Shown here: piece by piece, positions 47,926 to 59,454 of the stretch
Numbering within the stretch: the stretch's first letter is position 1
Layout of the letters: every line of letters begins with the position of its first letter
DNA from: Diacronema lutheri
Taxonomy: Eukaryota > Haptophyta > Pavlovophyceae > Pavlovales > Pavlovaceae
Assembly: GCA_019448385.1 (NCBI GenBank)
Contig: JAGTXO010000047.1
Span: 124,001-188,000 of the forward strand
Direction: 5' to 3'
DNA: 64,000 nt
Program-made: the position numbers and the translations under genes
Notes under the pieces: model-generated
The model's input: the letters and a program-made list of their open reading frames with translations, nothing else
Told to the model about the DNA's origin: nothing
Database searches by the model: none

Positions 47926-50728
47926 TCACGGCTCCAGCTCGTCGTCTTCGCCGGGCGCTCCGTCGCCGAACAGCTCGCGCATCAGCACGAACAGGCCGAC
48001 CGAGCCCATCAGCGTGGAAATGCTGATGATTGCGAGCGTGCCCACCAAGATTGAAAACGCCATCCCGCCGTCGCTCGTCGGCGAGACCTGCGTGAGTGGG
48101 TTGGGCAGGCCGAGTGTGTTGGAGAAGACGTACAAGAAGCCGTCACGGAACGCCCAGCCCTCCGCCGCGCCCACGATCGCGCCGAAGAGCGCGCAGAAGG
48201 CGAGCACGCACGCCGGCAACGTCAGCAGGAAGAAGCTCACGAACGCCACGCGCCGCGCGACGCGCACCGCGAGCGGCGCGCGCGCGCGCGCGAGCACGGC
48301 CGTCACGCCGAGCGGCGCGCGAGCCTGCGCGCTCGGACCCGCCGGCGCCTTGACTGGCGTCGCTGGCGCGCTCGGCGCGCGCGCGTTCATGCGACCGCGC
48401 TGTGTCGCGCCAAGCGTTGCGTTCACGACGGGCGCGGAGATGGCGCGCGAGGCGCGCTCGATGGCCTTCACCGACGCCAAGGGCAGCGCGAGCGAGCCCG
48501 CGACGCCGAGCCAGCAGCCCATCAGCGACATGGTCCATGATGCGATGATCACGACGGCGACGCCGCCATCGAAAGTCGCCGGTTCAATATCCGTGAGCGG
48601 ATTGCCAAGGTTGCCCAGGATGGAGGCTTCAGACGACGGCGGCGATGGCGGACGCGGGGCGGCGCGCGGGCGGAGCGCGGAACCGCGTGGCGGTGAGCGC
48701 GCGCGGCGAGCGGGGGCGCGTGCGGCGGGACGGCCCGCGGCGCGGCGCGCAGTGGCGCGTACCGATGAAGAGAACGCCCTGGCCGACCGGCCAGCCCTCC
48801 CACTCGGCGAGGATAGCGCCGAAGACGACGACGAGCAGCAACACCGCCGGCAAGGACGCGAGCATGAGCGCGACGAACGACAGCCGCGGACGTGCGCGCA
48901 AGACGCCCGCCTCCCACCACGCGGCGAAGGAGGAGACGGCGCTGCGCGGCGCGGCGGCGCGCGCGAGACGGAGCGGCGCGCGAGACCAGGGCAGCGAGAC
49001 CAGGGCAGCAGGCGCACGGAGCGGCGCGCGCAGAGCGAGCGCGGCGGTGAGCGCTCGAGCCAGCGGCGCACGGCGCAGGGCGCGCGGCGCGGCGGGCGCG
49101 CGGCGCGGCGCGGCGCGGCGCGGCGCGGCGCGCGCGCACCTGAGTTGCGCGGAGATGCTAAAGACGAGCACGACCGCGCACAGCGTGTACAGCGCGTTGA
49201 GCACGCCGAGCACCATCCCGCCGCCAGTCACGGGCATAACGGCCGTGAGTGGGTTTGGGAGCATCGCCATGGAGCCCATCACCCACAGTGCGCCGTCGCT
49301 CAGCGCCCACCCCTCCTCGTGCGCGATCGAGAGACCGAGGATGGCGGACGCGGCCATCACCGCCGCCGGCGTGATCACGAGCACCATCCCTCCGAACGCA
49401 AGCGCCTCCGCGTTCAGCCAGCGCAGCGGCAGCGCGCGCCGCGTGCGCGCCGGCGGCGCGTCGCGTCTCGCGCGCTCGACCGCGTGCGCGCCGCGCGCGC
49501 CGACCGATGGTGGTGGCGGCGGCGGCGGCTCGCGCGCGCACGCGAGCTTGAGCGCGCGCACGCCGCGCGACACCGCCGCCTCGTACGCGCCAAGCGCTGC
49601 GCCGAGCGCGCCGAGCGACGTGGCGAGGCCGACGAGCAGGCCGACGAGCGCGACCGCCCATGGCGCGACGAGCATGATAAGCGCGTTCCCCGCTGCGGAG
49701 GCGGGACTCGCGTCGGTAAGCGGGCTCGCGAGCCCGCACACGAGCGAGACCACGTACAAGACGCCGGTGCCCATGGCCCAGCCCTCGAGCGCGGCGAGCA
49801 GCGCGCCGAAGGCTACACAGAGGACGAGGACCCCGCCTGGCGCATATAGCGTTACGTAACGCGCGAGCGCCCACGGCGAGTTGGGCTCGCGAAACCACCA
49901 CCAGCGTAGCGCGCGCAGCGCCGCCGCCGCAGCGCGCCGCTCGCGCAGGCTCGCGACGCGCCTGCGCGCGAGCGCCGCGCGCGTCGCGGCTTGCAAGCGG
50001 ACGGCAGCACGCGTACGTCGCGCGTCGCGCGATCGGTTGCGTCGTTCGCGCCGCTCCGAGGGTGCGACGACCTCAGCAGCATCTGCTCGCGGCGCGACAT
50101 CCACGCTCGCGCCGCCGGCGTCTGCGCCGTCGGCGGCTGCGCCACGCACGCGCCGTCGTGCCGATGGCGCGCCCGCGACGTCAGCGCCACGCTCGGCGGG
50201 CCGGCCGCCGGCCGGCCCGAGCGGTGACGGCGTGACGACGCCTTGGACCGGCTCAGGGGCGAGCTGGCGCGCACGCCGCTTCAAAGCCTCTGGCGCGGCC
50301 ATGCCGACGACCGGCCCGCGCGCCGCGCTAGCCAACGCGGCCGCCGGCGCGCCGGGCGACGCAGCCGCGGTGCCGGGCTGCGCGGCCGCGCGCGGGGTTG
50401 CCACGAGCGGCGAAGGTGCGGACGGCACGGCCGCTGCGGCGGCGGGCGAGGCGTCGGTCGCTGTCGCCGGGTGAGGTGCGCTCGAGCTCGAGCTCATCGC
50501 CGACGTGATGGCAGAGCCGAGCGCCGCGCCCATCGCGAGCGCCGCCGCGCCCGCGTTCGTCGCCATCGCGCAGACACCGTCACCTGCGCCACCATTCGCG
50601 CTCGAGTCACCATCCACCCGTGCAGCCAATGTCGGCGCGGACGCGGTGCACGCCGGCGAGGCGACCACGTCGGGCGTACGTGCGTCGCAACGCCCGGAGC
50701 CGGGCGCCGGCGCTGCCAATGCCGGCAT
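47926..50728 (-). CDS. Four-repeat 2TM/pore-loop channel-like membrane protein
   Basis: Exons 50728-49140, 48941-48763, 48626-47926; 822 residues (the first intron is 198 bp and stop-free in frame, so it might be exonic). After a disordered N-terminus (about 1-235, with a short Arg-rich helix QAATRAALARRRVASLRERR) come four copies of one module: a TM helix, an EGW-containing pore-helix segment, a loop with the motif GLxNPLT, then a second TM. The four loops read CGLASPLTDASP, AMLPNPLTAVMP, GNLGNPLTDIEP and LGLPNPLTQVSP, each after EGW(A/P)xxxGxL. The layout is that of K+-channel pore domains (EGWxxxDxxYxxxxTxxTIGFGD), with the selectivity filter replaced. One polypeptide would make a pseudo-tetrameric pore. 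The C-terminus is acidic (GEDDELEP). Confidence 0.7.
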
Positions 50729-50893
50729 AGTAGTCGTCCGGGAGAGGCCGTTTTCTCTTTTCAGCTTTCACTTTTGTAGTTATGGGATTACTGTACGACA
50801 TAGTATGAAGAATGCCTCGCGTTTTCGGCGGTGTAAAACAAGCACCCCCCCGGCCTTGCTGCCGCCTACGTGCACGGCCACGCTCGTCCGCGG
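50729..50893. promoter_or_regulatory. Spacer between Pro-rich glycoprotein 3' end and channel-like gene 5' end
   Basis: 165 bp with an AT-rich part (50757-50825, containing TTTTGTAGTTATGGGATTAC on the plus strand). It must hold both the 3' end of the giant gene and the channel gene's promoter. Confidence 0.4.
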
Positions 50894-53800
50894 TCAGGTG
50901 CGCAGCCCGCGCACGATCGTCGGCAGCGTGAATTTTGCGCCCTGCGTGTAGCGGTAGCGAGCGTACGCGCCCGCGCAGAGCGCGCAGAGCGCGACGGCAC
51001 CAACGGTCGCGCCGACGATGTAAGGAATGCTGCTGGCCTCACCACCCTGCGTCTCGCTGAGCGACACTCTCAGCGGGCCAGTCGAAGGCGCGCCCGTGGG
51101 CTTGCCACCGGCGTTGTTGCTCGACATGCCACCGCTCCCGCCGTTGTGGACCGGCGAGACATCGACCGGCGTCGGGAGGCTGTAGTCGCAGCTGCTGTCG
51201 TCGACCTTTGCGGCCACATCGTAATTCGACGCGAGCGCGTCCGTGCAGCCCGCGGGCATCTCGCGCGGCTTTTCGTAGAACGCGCGGCCTACGAGCGTTT
51301 CGAAGGTGTTCAGGTCGGTCGCTTCGAATAGCAGCGCGCACAGCCGCTCACGCTCCTGCACGCTGTCCACATGGATGGCGAGTACGAGCTCGTGCTGCGC
51401 GGGCGGACGGACGCGGCGGATTGGATGAAGGGATCGGTGGGGACGCGACAAGTGAGCAAAGTCGCGCAAGGCGGCGTGCGCGGCAAACAATGGGCATTGT
51501 GCCGCGCTCGCTGCATACGCGTGCTGCGACCACTGCGCGCACCACTTGCAGCTCGGCATTGTCCTGCATGTCGATGAGAGTGATGCGCTCGGCGGGCAAA
51601 CTTGTGAGCGCCGCAATCGAGGTCGAGACGATCTCTGCGATGCCGTGCAGCTCGGTAAGCACAGGCGGGGACTCCTCCTCCGCGTCGCCTAGCTCGAGTG
51701 CCTGCTTGCTTTTGCCTTTGCCCTTGCCTTTTCCACCACCCTCCACCTCCATAACGACGGCGATGCCGACATAGAGCGTCGACGTGCCGACGGGACACGC
51801 GCACGCAGGCAGCGCCCCGCCGTCCTTGCACTCCCCTTCCTTGTCGGCGCCCCACGGTGTGCCGCTGACGTGTGGCGTGCCGGCGACAGCCTGGTAGCCG
51901 ATCGGAAGCTCGTCGCAGTGGCACGTTTCGTCGCCATTCTTGATGCGCGCATCGGACATGCGCTGGAACTCGGTCGCCTGCGCGACCAGCAGCTGCGTCG
52001 AGCCGGTCGTCGCGTACTGCTGCAGCGCCGCGCGAATCGTGGTGACCACCTGCGCAACGTCGTATGGGAAATTGACGTATTCGCCGGTGCGCGCTGCGTC
52101 TTGCACCCTGGCGGCAGCGTTGAGGATCGTGACTGCGCCGTGCCGGTAAAAGTTGCGCCACGAGTCGCTCGGGCTGAGGCCCGCTTGGGCGTAGCTGGCA
52201 CGTTGGTCGTCCACCATGGTGTGGAGCGTGAGTGTCGAGCTGACCTTTGTGAGCGCCGCGCGCTGCGAGGCGGAAAGCTCCGGGAAGACGAGGTCGTTGA
52301 ACGTGTACGCGCCGTCGAAGCACGAGGCGCTCGCAGAGTTGCCCGAGCAACCCCCAGGTGGGCTGAAGGCGCGGTGGTAGCTGATAGCGCCGGCGTTGAG
52401 CGAGTAGGAGATGAATGTTGGCCACAGTCGCGTCCTGTGCTTGTACGTGCCGGGGCTGCAGCCGGTGAAGCCATCGCGCACGTAGCACAGGCATTGCGCA
52501 AGAGGGCTGGCGCTGCCCGGAGGAGGGCTCGGCGGCGGCCGTGGTGGTGGCGGACTCGGCGGCGGCTTGGGCGGCGGCGGGCTCGGCGGCGGCCTTGGCG
52601 GCGGCGGGCTCGGCGGCGGCTTGGGCGGCGGCGGGCTCGGCGGCGGCTTGGGCGGCGGCGGGCTTGGCGGCGGCTTGGGCGGCGGCGGGCTCGGCGGCGG
52701 GCTTGGCGGCGGGCTTGGCGGCGGCGGGCTCGGCGGCGGTGGGCTCGGCGGCGGGCTTGGCGGCGGGCTTGGCGGCGGGCTCGGTGGGGAGCTCGGCGGA
52801 GGTGGGCTCGGGGGTGGCGGGCTCGGTGGCGGGCTCGGCGGCGGTGGGCTGGGCGGCGGCGGGCTCGGCGGCGGGTTCGGTTGCGGGCTGGGCGGCGGGC
52901 TGGGCGGCGGGCTCGGCGGCGGGCTTGGCGGCGGGCTTGGCGGCGGCGGGCTCGGCGGCGGTGGGCTCGGCGGCGGGCTTGGCGGCGGGCTTGGCGGCGG
53001 GCTCGGTGGGGAGCTCGGCGGAGGTGGGCTCGGGGGTGGCGGGCTCGGTGGCGGGCTCGGCGGCGGTGGGCTGGGCGGCGGCGGGCTCGGCGGCGGGCTC
53101 GGTGGCGGGCTGGGCGGCGGGCTGGGCGGCGGGCTCGGCGGCGGCGGGCTTGGCGGGGGGCTTGGTGGCGGTGGGCTTGGCGGCGGCGGGCTCGGTGGCG
53201 GGCTTGGCGGCGGGCCGGGTGGCGGCGGGCTCGGCGGTGGCGGGCTTGGCGGCGGGCTTGGAAGCGGACTTGGTGGCGGGCTTGGCGGCGGGCTCGGTGG
53301 CGGACTGGGTGGGGGCGGACTTGGCGGCGGACTGGGCGGTGGCGGGCTTGGCGGCGGCGGGCTCGGCGGAGGGCTCGGTGGCGGGCTCGGCGGCGAACTC
53401 GGCGGTGGCGGGCTTGGCGGCGGCGGGCTCGGCGGTGGGCTCGGTGGTGGGCTCGGCGGCGGGTTCGGCGGAGGCGGGCTCGGCGGCGGCGGGCTCGGCG
53501 GCGGGCTTGGCGGCGGACTGGGCGGTGGCGGGCTGGGCGGCGGCGGGCTCGGTGGAGGGCTCGGCGGCGGGCTCGGCGGCGGCGGGCTCGGCGGCGGCGG
53601 GCTCGGCGGTGGGCTCGGCGGCGGCGGGCTCGGCGGCGGTGGGCTGGGCGGCGGGCTGGGCGGCGGGCTTGGCGGCGGGCTCGGTGGGGGGCTCGGCGGA
53701 GGCGGGCTCGGGGGTGGCGGGCTCGGCGGCGGGCTGGGCGGTGGCGGGCTTGGCGGCGGTGGGCTCGGCGGTGGACTGGGCGGTGGGCTCGGCGGCGACG

Positions 53801-56800
53801 GGCTCGGCGGCGGCGGACTCGGCGGCGGGCTTGGCGGCGGACTGGGCGGTGGCGGGCTGGGCGGCGGCGGGCTCGGTGGAGGGCTCGGCGGCGGGCTCGG
53901 CGGCGGCGGGCTCGGCGGCGGCGGGCTCGGCGGTGGGCTCGGCGGCGGCGGGCTCGGCGGCGGTGGGCTGGGCGGCGGGCTGGGCGGCGGGCTTGGCGGC
54001 GGGCTCGGTGGGGGGCTCGGCGGAGGCGGGCTCGGGGGTGGCGGGCTCGGCGGCGGGCTGGGCGGTGGCGGGCTTGGCGGCGGTGGGCTCGGCGGTGGAC
54101 TGGGCGGTGGGCTCGGCGGCGGCGGGCTCGGCGGCGGCGGGCTCGGCGGCGGGCTCGGCGGCGGCGGGCTCGGCGGTGGCGGGCTCGGCGGCGGGCTCGG
54201 CGGGGGCCTTGGTGGCGGCGGGCTGGGCGGCGGATTAGGTGGCGCTTTAAAAGGCGGCGGGCTGGGTGGCGGGCTTGGCGGTGGCGGACTCGGCGGTGGC
54301 GGACTTGGCGGCGGGCTAGGCGGCGGGCTCGGCGACGGCGGGCTGGGTGGCGGACTGGGTGGGGGCGGACTTGGCGGCGGACTGGGCGGTGGCGGGCTTG
54401 GTGGCGGCGGGCTCGGCGGAGGGCTCGGCGGTGGGCTGGGCGGCGAACTCGGCGGTGGCGGGCTTGGCGGCGGCGGGCTCGGCGGCGGGCTCGGCGGCGG
54501 ACTGGGCGGTGGCGGGCTTGGCGGCGGCGGGCTCGGCGGAGGGCTCGGCGGTGGGCTGGGCGGCGAACTCGGCGGTGGCGGGCTTGGCGGCGGTGGGCTC
54601 GGCGGTGGGCTCGGCGGCGGGTTCGGCGGAGGCGGGCTCGGCGGCGGCGGGCTCGGCGGCGGGCTTGGCGGCGGACTGGGCGGTGGCGGGCTGGGCGGCG
54701 GCGGGCTCGGTGGAGGGCTCGGCGGCGGGCTCGGCGGCGACGGACTCGGCGGCGGCGGGCTCGGCGGCGGGCTCGGCGGCGGCGGGCTCGGCGGCGGCGG
54801 GCTCGGCGGGGGCCTTGGTGGCGGCGGGCTGGGCGGCGGGCTCGGCGGCGGGCTCGGCGGTGGGGGGCTTGGCGGCGGCGGGCTGGGCGGCGGGCTCGGT
54901 TGCGGGCTCGGCGGCGGGCTGGGCGGCGGGCTAGGCGGCGGGTTCGGCGGCGGTGGGCTTGGTGGCGGCGGGCTGGGTGGCGGGCTCGGCGGCGGTGGGC
55001 TTGGTGGCGGCGGGCTGGGTGGCGGGCTCGGTGGCGGGCTTGGCGGCGGGCGCGCTGGCGGCGGGCTGGGCGGCGGCGGGCTCGGCGGCGGGCTGGGCGG
55101 CGGGCTCGGCGGCGGCGGGCTGGGCGGCGGCGGGCTCGGCGGCGGGCTCGGCGGAGGGCTGGGTGGCGGGCTCGGCGGTGGCGGGCTCGGCGGCGGTGGG
55201 CTCGGCGGCGGGCTGGGCGGCGGGCTTGGCGGCGGCGGGCTCGGCGGCGGCGGGCTCGGCGGCGGGCTCGGCGGCGGGCTCGGCGGTGGCGGGCTCGGCG
55301 GCGGCGGGCTCGGCGGCGGGCTCGGCGGTGGCGGGCTCGGCGGCGGCGGGCTCGGCGGCGGGCTCGGCGGCGGGCTTGGCGGGGGCGGGCTAGGCGGCGG
55401 CGGGCTCGGCGGCGGGCTCGGCGGCGGGCTCGGCGGAGGGCTCGGCGGGGGCCTTGGTGGCGGCGGGCTTGGCGGCGGCGGGCTTGGCGGCGGGCTAGGT
55501 GGTGGGCTGGGCGGCGGGCTTGGCGGCGGGCTTGGCGGCGGGCTCGGCGGCGGCGGGCTCGGCGGCGGCGGGCTCGGCGGCGGGCTCGGCGGCGGACTCG
55601 GCGGCGGCGGGCTCGGCGGCGGCGGGCTCGGCGGCGGGCTCGGCGGCGGGCTGGGCGGCGGGCTGGGCGGTGGCGGGCTTGGCGGCGGTGGGCTCGGCGG
55701 CGGGCTTGGCGGCGGACTGGGCGGTGGCGGGCTTGGCGGCGGCGGGCTCGGCGGAGGGCTCGGCGGTGGGCTGGGCGGCGAACTCGGCGGTGGCGGGCTT
55801 GGCGGCGGTGGGCTCGGCGGTGGGCTCGGCGGAGGCGGGCTCGGCGGCGGGCTTGGCGGCGGACTGGGCGGTGGCGGGCTGGGCGGCGGCGGGCTCGGTG
55901 GAGGGCTGGGCGGCGGGCTGGGCGGCGGCGGGCTGGGCGGCGGCGGGCTCGGCGGCGGGCTAGGTGGTGGGCTGGGCGGCGGGCTTGGCGGCGGGCTTGG
56001 CGGCGGGCTTGGCGGCGGCGAGCTCGGCGGCGGCGGGCTCGGCGGCGGCCTCGGCGGCGGGCTCGGCGGCGGGCTCGGCGGTGGCGGGCTCGGCGGCGGC
56101 GGGCTCGGCGGCGGGCTCGGCGGCGGGCTGGGCGGCGGGCTTGGCGGCGGCGGGCTTGGGGGTGGCGGGCTTGGCGGCGGGCTTGGCGGTGGCGGGCTTG
56201 GCGGCGGCGGGCTCGGCGGCGGGCTTGGCGGCGGACTGGGCGGTGGCGGGCTTGGCGGCGGCGGGCTCGGCGGAGGGCTCGGCGGTAAGCTGGGCGGCGA
56301 ACTCGGCGGTGGCGGGCTTGGCGGCGGTGGGCTCGGCGGTGGGCTCGGCGGCGGGTTCGGCGGAGGCGGGCTCGGCGGCGGCGGGCTCGGCGGCGGGCTT
56401 GGCGGCGGGCTTGGCGGCGGACTGGGCGGTGGCGGGCTGGGCGGCGGCGGGCTCGGTGGAGGGCTGGGCGGCGGGCTGGGCGGCGGCGGGCTGGGCGGCG
56501 GGCTCGGCGGCGGGCTGGGCGGCGGGCTGGGCGGCGGGCTGGGCGGCGGGCTGGGCGGCGGCGGGCTGGGCGGCGGCGGGCTGGGCGGCGGGCTCGGTGG
56601 CGGGCTCGGCGGCGGCGGGCTCGGCGGCGGCGGGCTCGGCGGGGGCCTTGGTGGCGGCGGGCTTGGCGGCGGCGGGCTTGGCGGCGGGCTTGGCGGCGGG
56701 CTTGGCGGCGGGCTCGGCGGCGGGCTCGGCGGTGGCGGGCTCGGCGGCGGCGGGCTCGGCGGGGGCCTTGGTGGCGGCGGGCTGGGCGGCGGCGGGCTCG

Positions 56801-59129
56801 GCGGCGGGCTCGGCGGCGGGTTCGGCGGCGGTGGGCTTGGTGGCGGCGGGCTGGGTGGCGGGCTCGGTGGCGGGCTTGGCGGCGGGCGCGGTGGCGGCGG
56901 GCTGGGCGGCGGCGGGCTCGGCGGCGGGCTGGGCGGCGGGCTCGGCGGCGGCGGGCTGGGCGGCGGCGGGCTTGGCGGCGGGCTCGGCGGCGGGCTCGGC
57001 GGGGGCCTTGGTGGCGGCGGGCTTGGCGGCGGCGGGCTTGGCGGCGGGCTAGGTGGCGGGCTGGGCGGCGGGCTTGGCGGCGGGCTCGGCGGCGGCGGGC
57101 TTGGCGGCGGCGGGCTCGGCGGCGGGCTCGGCGGCGGGCTCGGCGGCGGGCTCGGCGGTGGCGGGCTCGGCGGCGGCGGGCTGGGCGGCGGGCTCGGCGG
57201 AGGGCTGGGTGGCGGGCTCGGCGGTGGCGGGCTCGGCGGCGGCGGGCTCGGCGGCGGGCTGGGCGGCGGGCTTGGCGGCGGCGGGCTAGGCGGCGGCGGG
57301 CTCGGCGGCGGGCTCGGCGGCGGGCTCGGCGGCGGGCTCGGCGGCGGGCTCGGCGGGGGCCTTGGTGGCGGCGGGCTTGGCGGCGGCGGGCTTGGCGGCG
57401 GGCTAGGTGGCGAGCTGGGCGGCGGGCTTGGCGGCGGGCTTGGGGGCGGGCTCGGCGGCGGCGGGCTCGGCGGCGGGCTGGGCGGCGGGCTCGGCGGCGG
57501 CGGGCTGGGCGGCGGCGGGCTTGGCGGCGGGCTCGGCGGCGGGCTCGGCGGGGGCCTTGGTGGCGGCGGGCTTGGCGGCGGCGGGCTTGGCGGCGGGCTA
57601 GGTGGCGGGCTGGGCGGCGGGCTTGGCGGCGGGCTCGGCGGCGGCGGGCTTGGCGGCGGCGGGCTCGGCGGCGGGCTCGGCGGCGGGCTCGGCGGCGGGC
57701 TCGGCGGTGGCGGGCTCGGCGGCGGCGGGCTGGGCGGCGGGCTCGGCGGAGGGCTGGGTGGCGGGCTCGGCGGTGGCGGGCTCGGCGGCGGCGGGCTCGG
57801 CGGCGGGCTGGGCGGCGGGCTTGGCGGCGGCGGGCTAGGCGGCGGCGGGCTCGGCGGCGGGCTCGGCGGCGGGCTCGGCGGCGGGCTCGGCGGCGGGCTC
57901 GGCGGGGGCCTTGGTGGCGGCGGGCTTGGCGGCGGCGGGCTTGGCGGCGGGCTAGGTGGCGAGCTGGGCGGCGGGCTTGGCGGCGGGCTTGGGGGCGGGC
58001 TCGGCGGCGGCGGGCTCGGCGGCGGCGGGCTCGGCGGCGGGCTCGGCGGCGGGCTCGGCGGCGGGCTCGGCGGTGGCGGGCTCGGCGGCGGCGGGCTCGG
58101 CGGCGGGCTCGGCGGCGGGCTGGGCGGCGGGCTTGGCGGCGGCGGGCTTGGCTGTGGCGGGCTTGGCGGCGGGCTTGGCGGCGGGCTTGGCGGGGGCGGG
58201 CTAGGCGGGGGCGGGCTCGGCGGCGGGCTCGGCGGCGGGCTCGGCGGCGGCGGGCTCGGCGGCGGCGGGCTCGGCGGCGGGCTCGGCGGCGGGCTCGGCG
58301 GCGGGCTCGGCGGCGGGCTCGGCGGTGGCGGGCTCGGCGGCGGCGGGCTCGGCGGCGGGCTTGGCGACGGGCTGGGCGGCGGCGGGCTCGGTGGCGGGTT
58401 TGGCGGCGGCGGGTTGGGCTGAGGCGACACGCACGGGATCCGCGTGATGATGACCGTGCCGCACTTGCGCTCTGGCGGGTTGTCGAAGGCGTCGCAACTT
58501 GTCTGCGAGAAGGCGAACGGCTCGGACACTTGCAGGGGACCGACACTGCTGCGCCACGGGGGGAGGGCGTCGCCGCCCGTGCCGGCCACTGTGGTCACAC
58601 TCATCACGTAGCTGAACGCACAGCCCTCGTAGAAGCCGTTGGTGCCCCTGCATGAGCGCAGCTCGGAGGCAGCTGTCGCGCACGCCAAGAATTTGAGCGA
58701 CGAGTTGCCGCTGGATGGATCAGGGGGCTGCAGGTACGCGCTGACGATCGGCTTGAGTGCGCACGTCACGCGCGTGGCCGGCCGGCACGATGGCCCGTCG
58801 ACCCGCGCGCACTCAACGATGATGGGCGTGGATTCGGGCTGCTCAAACCATTCGCCAGGGTCGTTCGGGTTGGGCAGGAACGGGAAGATGTCCACCCATT
58901 CGTCCAGCTCGTCCAGGTCACCGCCCACCTGCACGGTCAGCTCGACATCGCCGACGAAGGCGCAGACCGGCAGTTGCGGCGGTGGGCTCGGCGGCGGTGG
59001 GCTCGGCGGCGGGCTGGGTGGCGCGCTCGGCGGCGGCGGGCTCGGCGGCGGCTTTGGCTCCGAGAGTAGGCCAGTAGGCGAGCTGGCCGCGAGTGCGGCG
59101 AGCGTGGCGAGCGTGGCAACGAGCCACAT
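50894..59129 (-). CDS. Giant hydroxyproline-rich (PPSPPP)n single-pass membrane glycoprotein, pherophorin/extensin-like
   Basis: Exons 59129-51543 and 51394-50894; 2,695 residues. MWLVATLATLAALAASSPTG is a signal peptide (an upstream in-frame ATG at 59180 is possible). Residues about 50-235 are a Cys-containing ectodomain (VCAFVGDVELTVQVGGDLDE; CSYVMSV-like segment). Residues about 236-2200 are an almost unbroken SPPP/SPPPP tract with rare Arg, Asn, Gln or Lys substitutions. A second Cys-rich domain follows (QCLCYVRDGFTGCSPGTYKH; ETCHCDELPIGYQAVAG). Exon 2 encodes AGCTDALASNYDVAAKVDDS (the GCTDxxAxNYDxxAxxDDGSC surface motif), a TM helix (IVGATVGAVALCALCAGAY) and a 25-residue basic tail. Ser-(Pro)n runs are extensin/pherophorin glycomotifs, so a rod-like arabinosylated surface protein is expected. 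A scale, cell-coat or haptonema-surface role would be guesswork. Confidence 0.85.
52540..58425 (-). repeat. 5.9-kb SPPP/SPPPP coding minisatellite
   Basis: On the plus strand, GGCGGCGGGCTC/GGCGGGCTT-type 12- and 15-bp units; on the coding strand Ser-Pro3 and Ser-Pro4. Longer in-frame segments are duplicated: about 219 bp apart (52783/53002), 324 bp apart (53701/54025) and 549 bp apart (57401/57950). The strand asymmetry is extreme, with G almost confined to the plus strand. Confidence 0.97.
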
Positions 59130-59454
59130 TCCCGAGTCGGAGGAAATTTCCAAGCGGGTTCTACCATCCCAGCGGTACATAGGGGGAATGCAGAGAACCT
59201 GTTCGTTTGGGGTTACGACATAGAAAGTGCTTGGCAACGATTCAACGTTCCGTCCGATCATGGACCCGGTCCACTTGGCGGACGAGGTGAGCCCGGTGAA
59301 ACGACCGGTCGCACCTCTTCCCTCCCCCCCAATCACGTCGTTCCGAAGCGTCTTGGTGGGCCGAATCTGAGTTGGACAAACGTCATGATGGGCGTTGGCG
59401 GTTGTCGGACGCGCGTTCGAAATCAGGAAACGCGCGTCAGCGGGCAGACGCCCC
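59130..59454. other. Intergenic region between Pro-rich glycoprotein and ODA-like genes
   Basis: 325 bp separating two minus-strand genes; more balanced in composition than its surroundings. It should include the glycoprotein promoter (near 59130-59300) and the 3' UTR of the upstream gene. No motif recognised. Confidence 0.45.

Noticed and set aside
52567-58422. Plus-strand 1,951-residue Gly/Leu-rich ORF opposite the Pro-rich glycoprotein
   Set aside because: It is the antisense reading of the SPPP tract; its ends coincide with the repeat and it lacks any non-repeat domain. The minus strand has signal peptide, Cys-rich domains and a TM.
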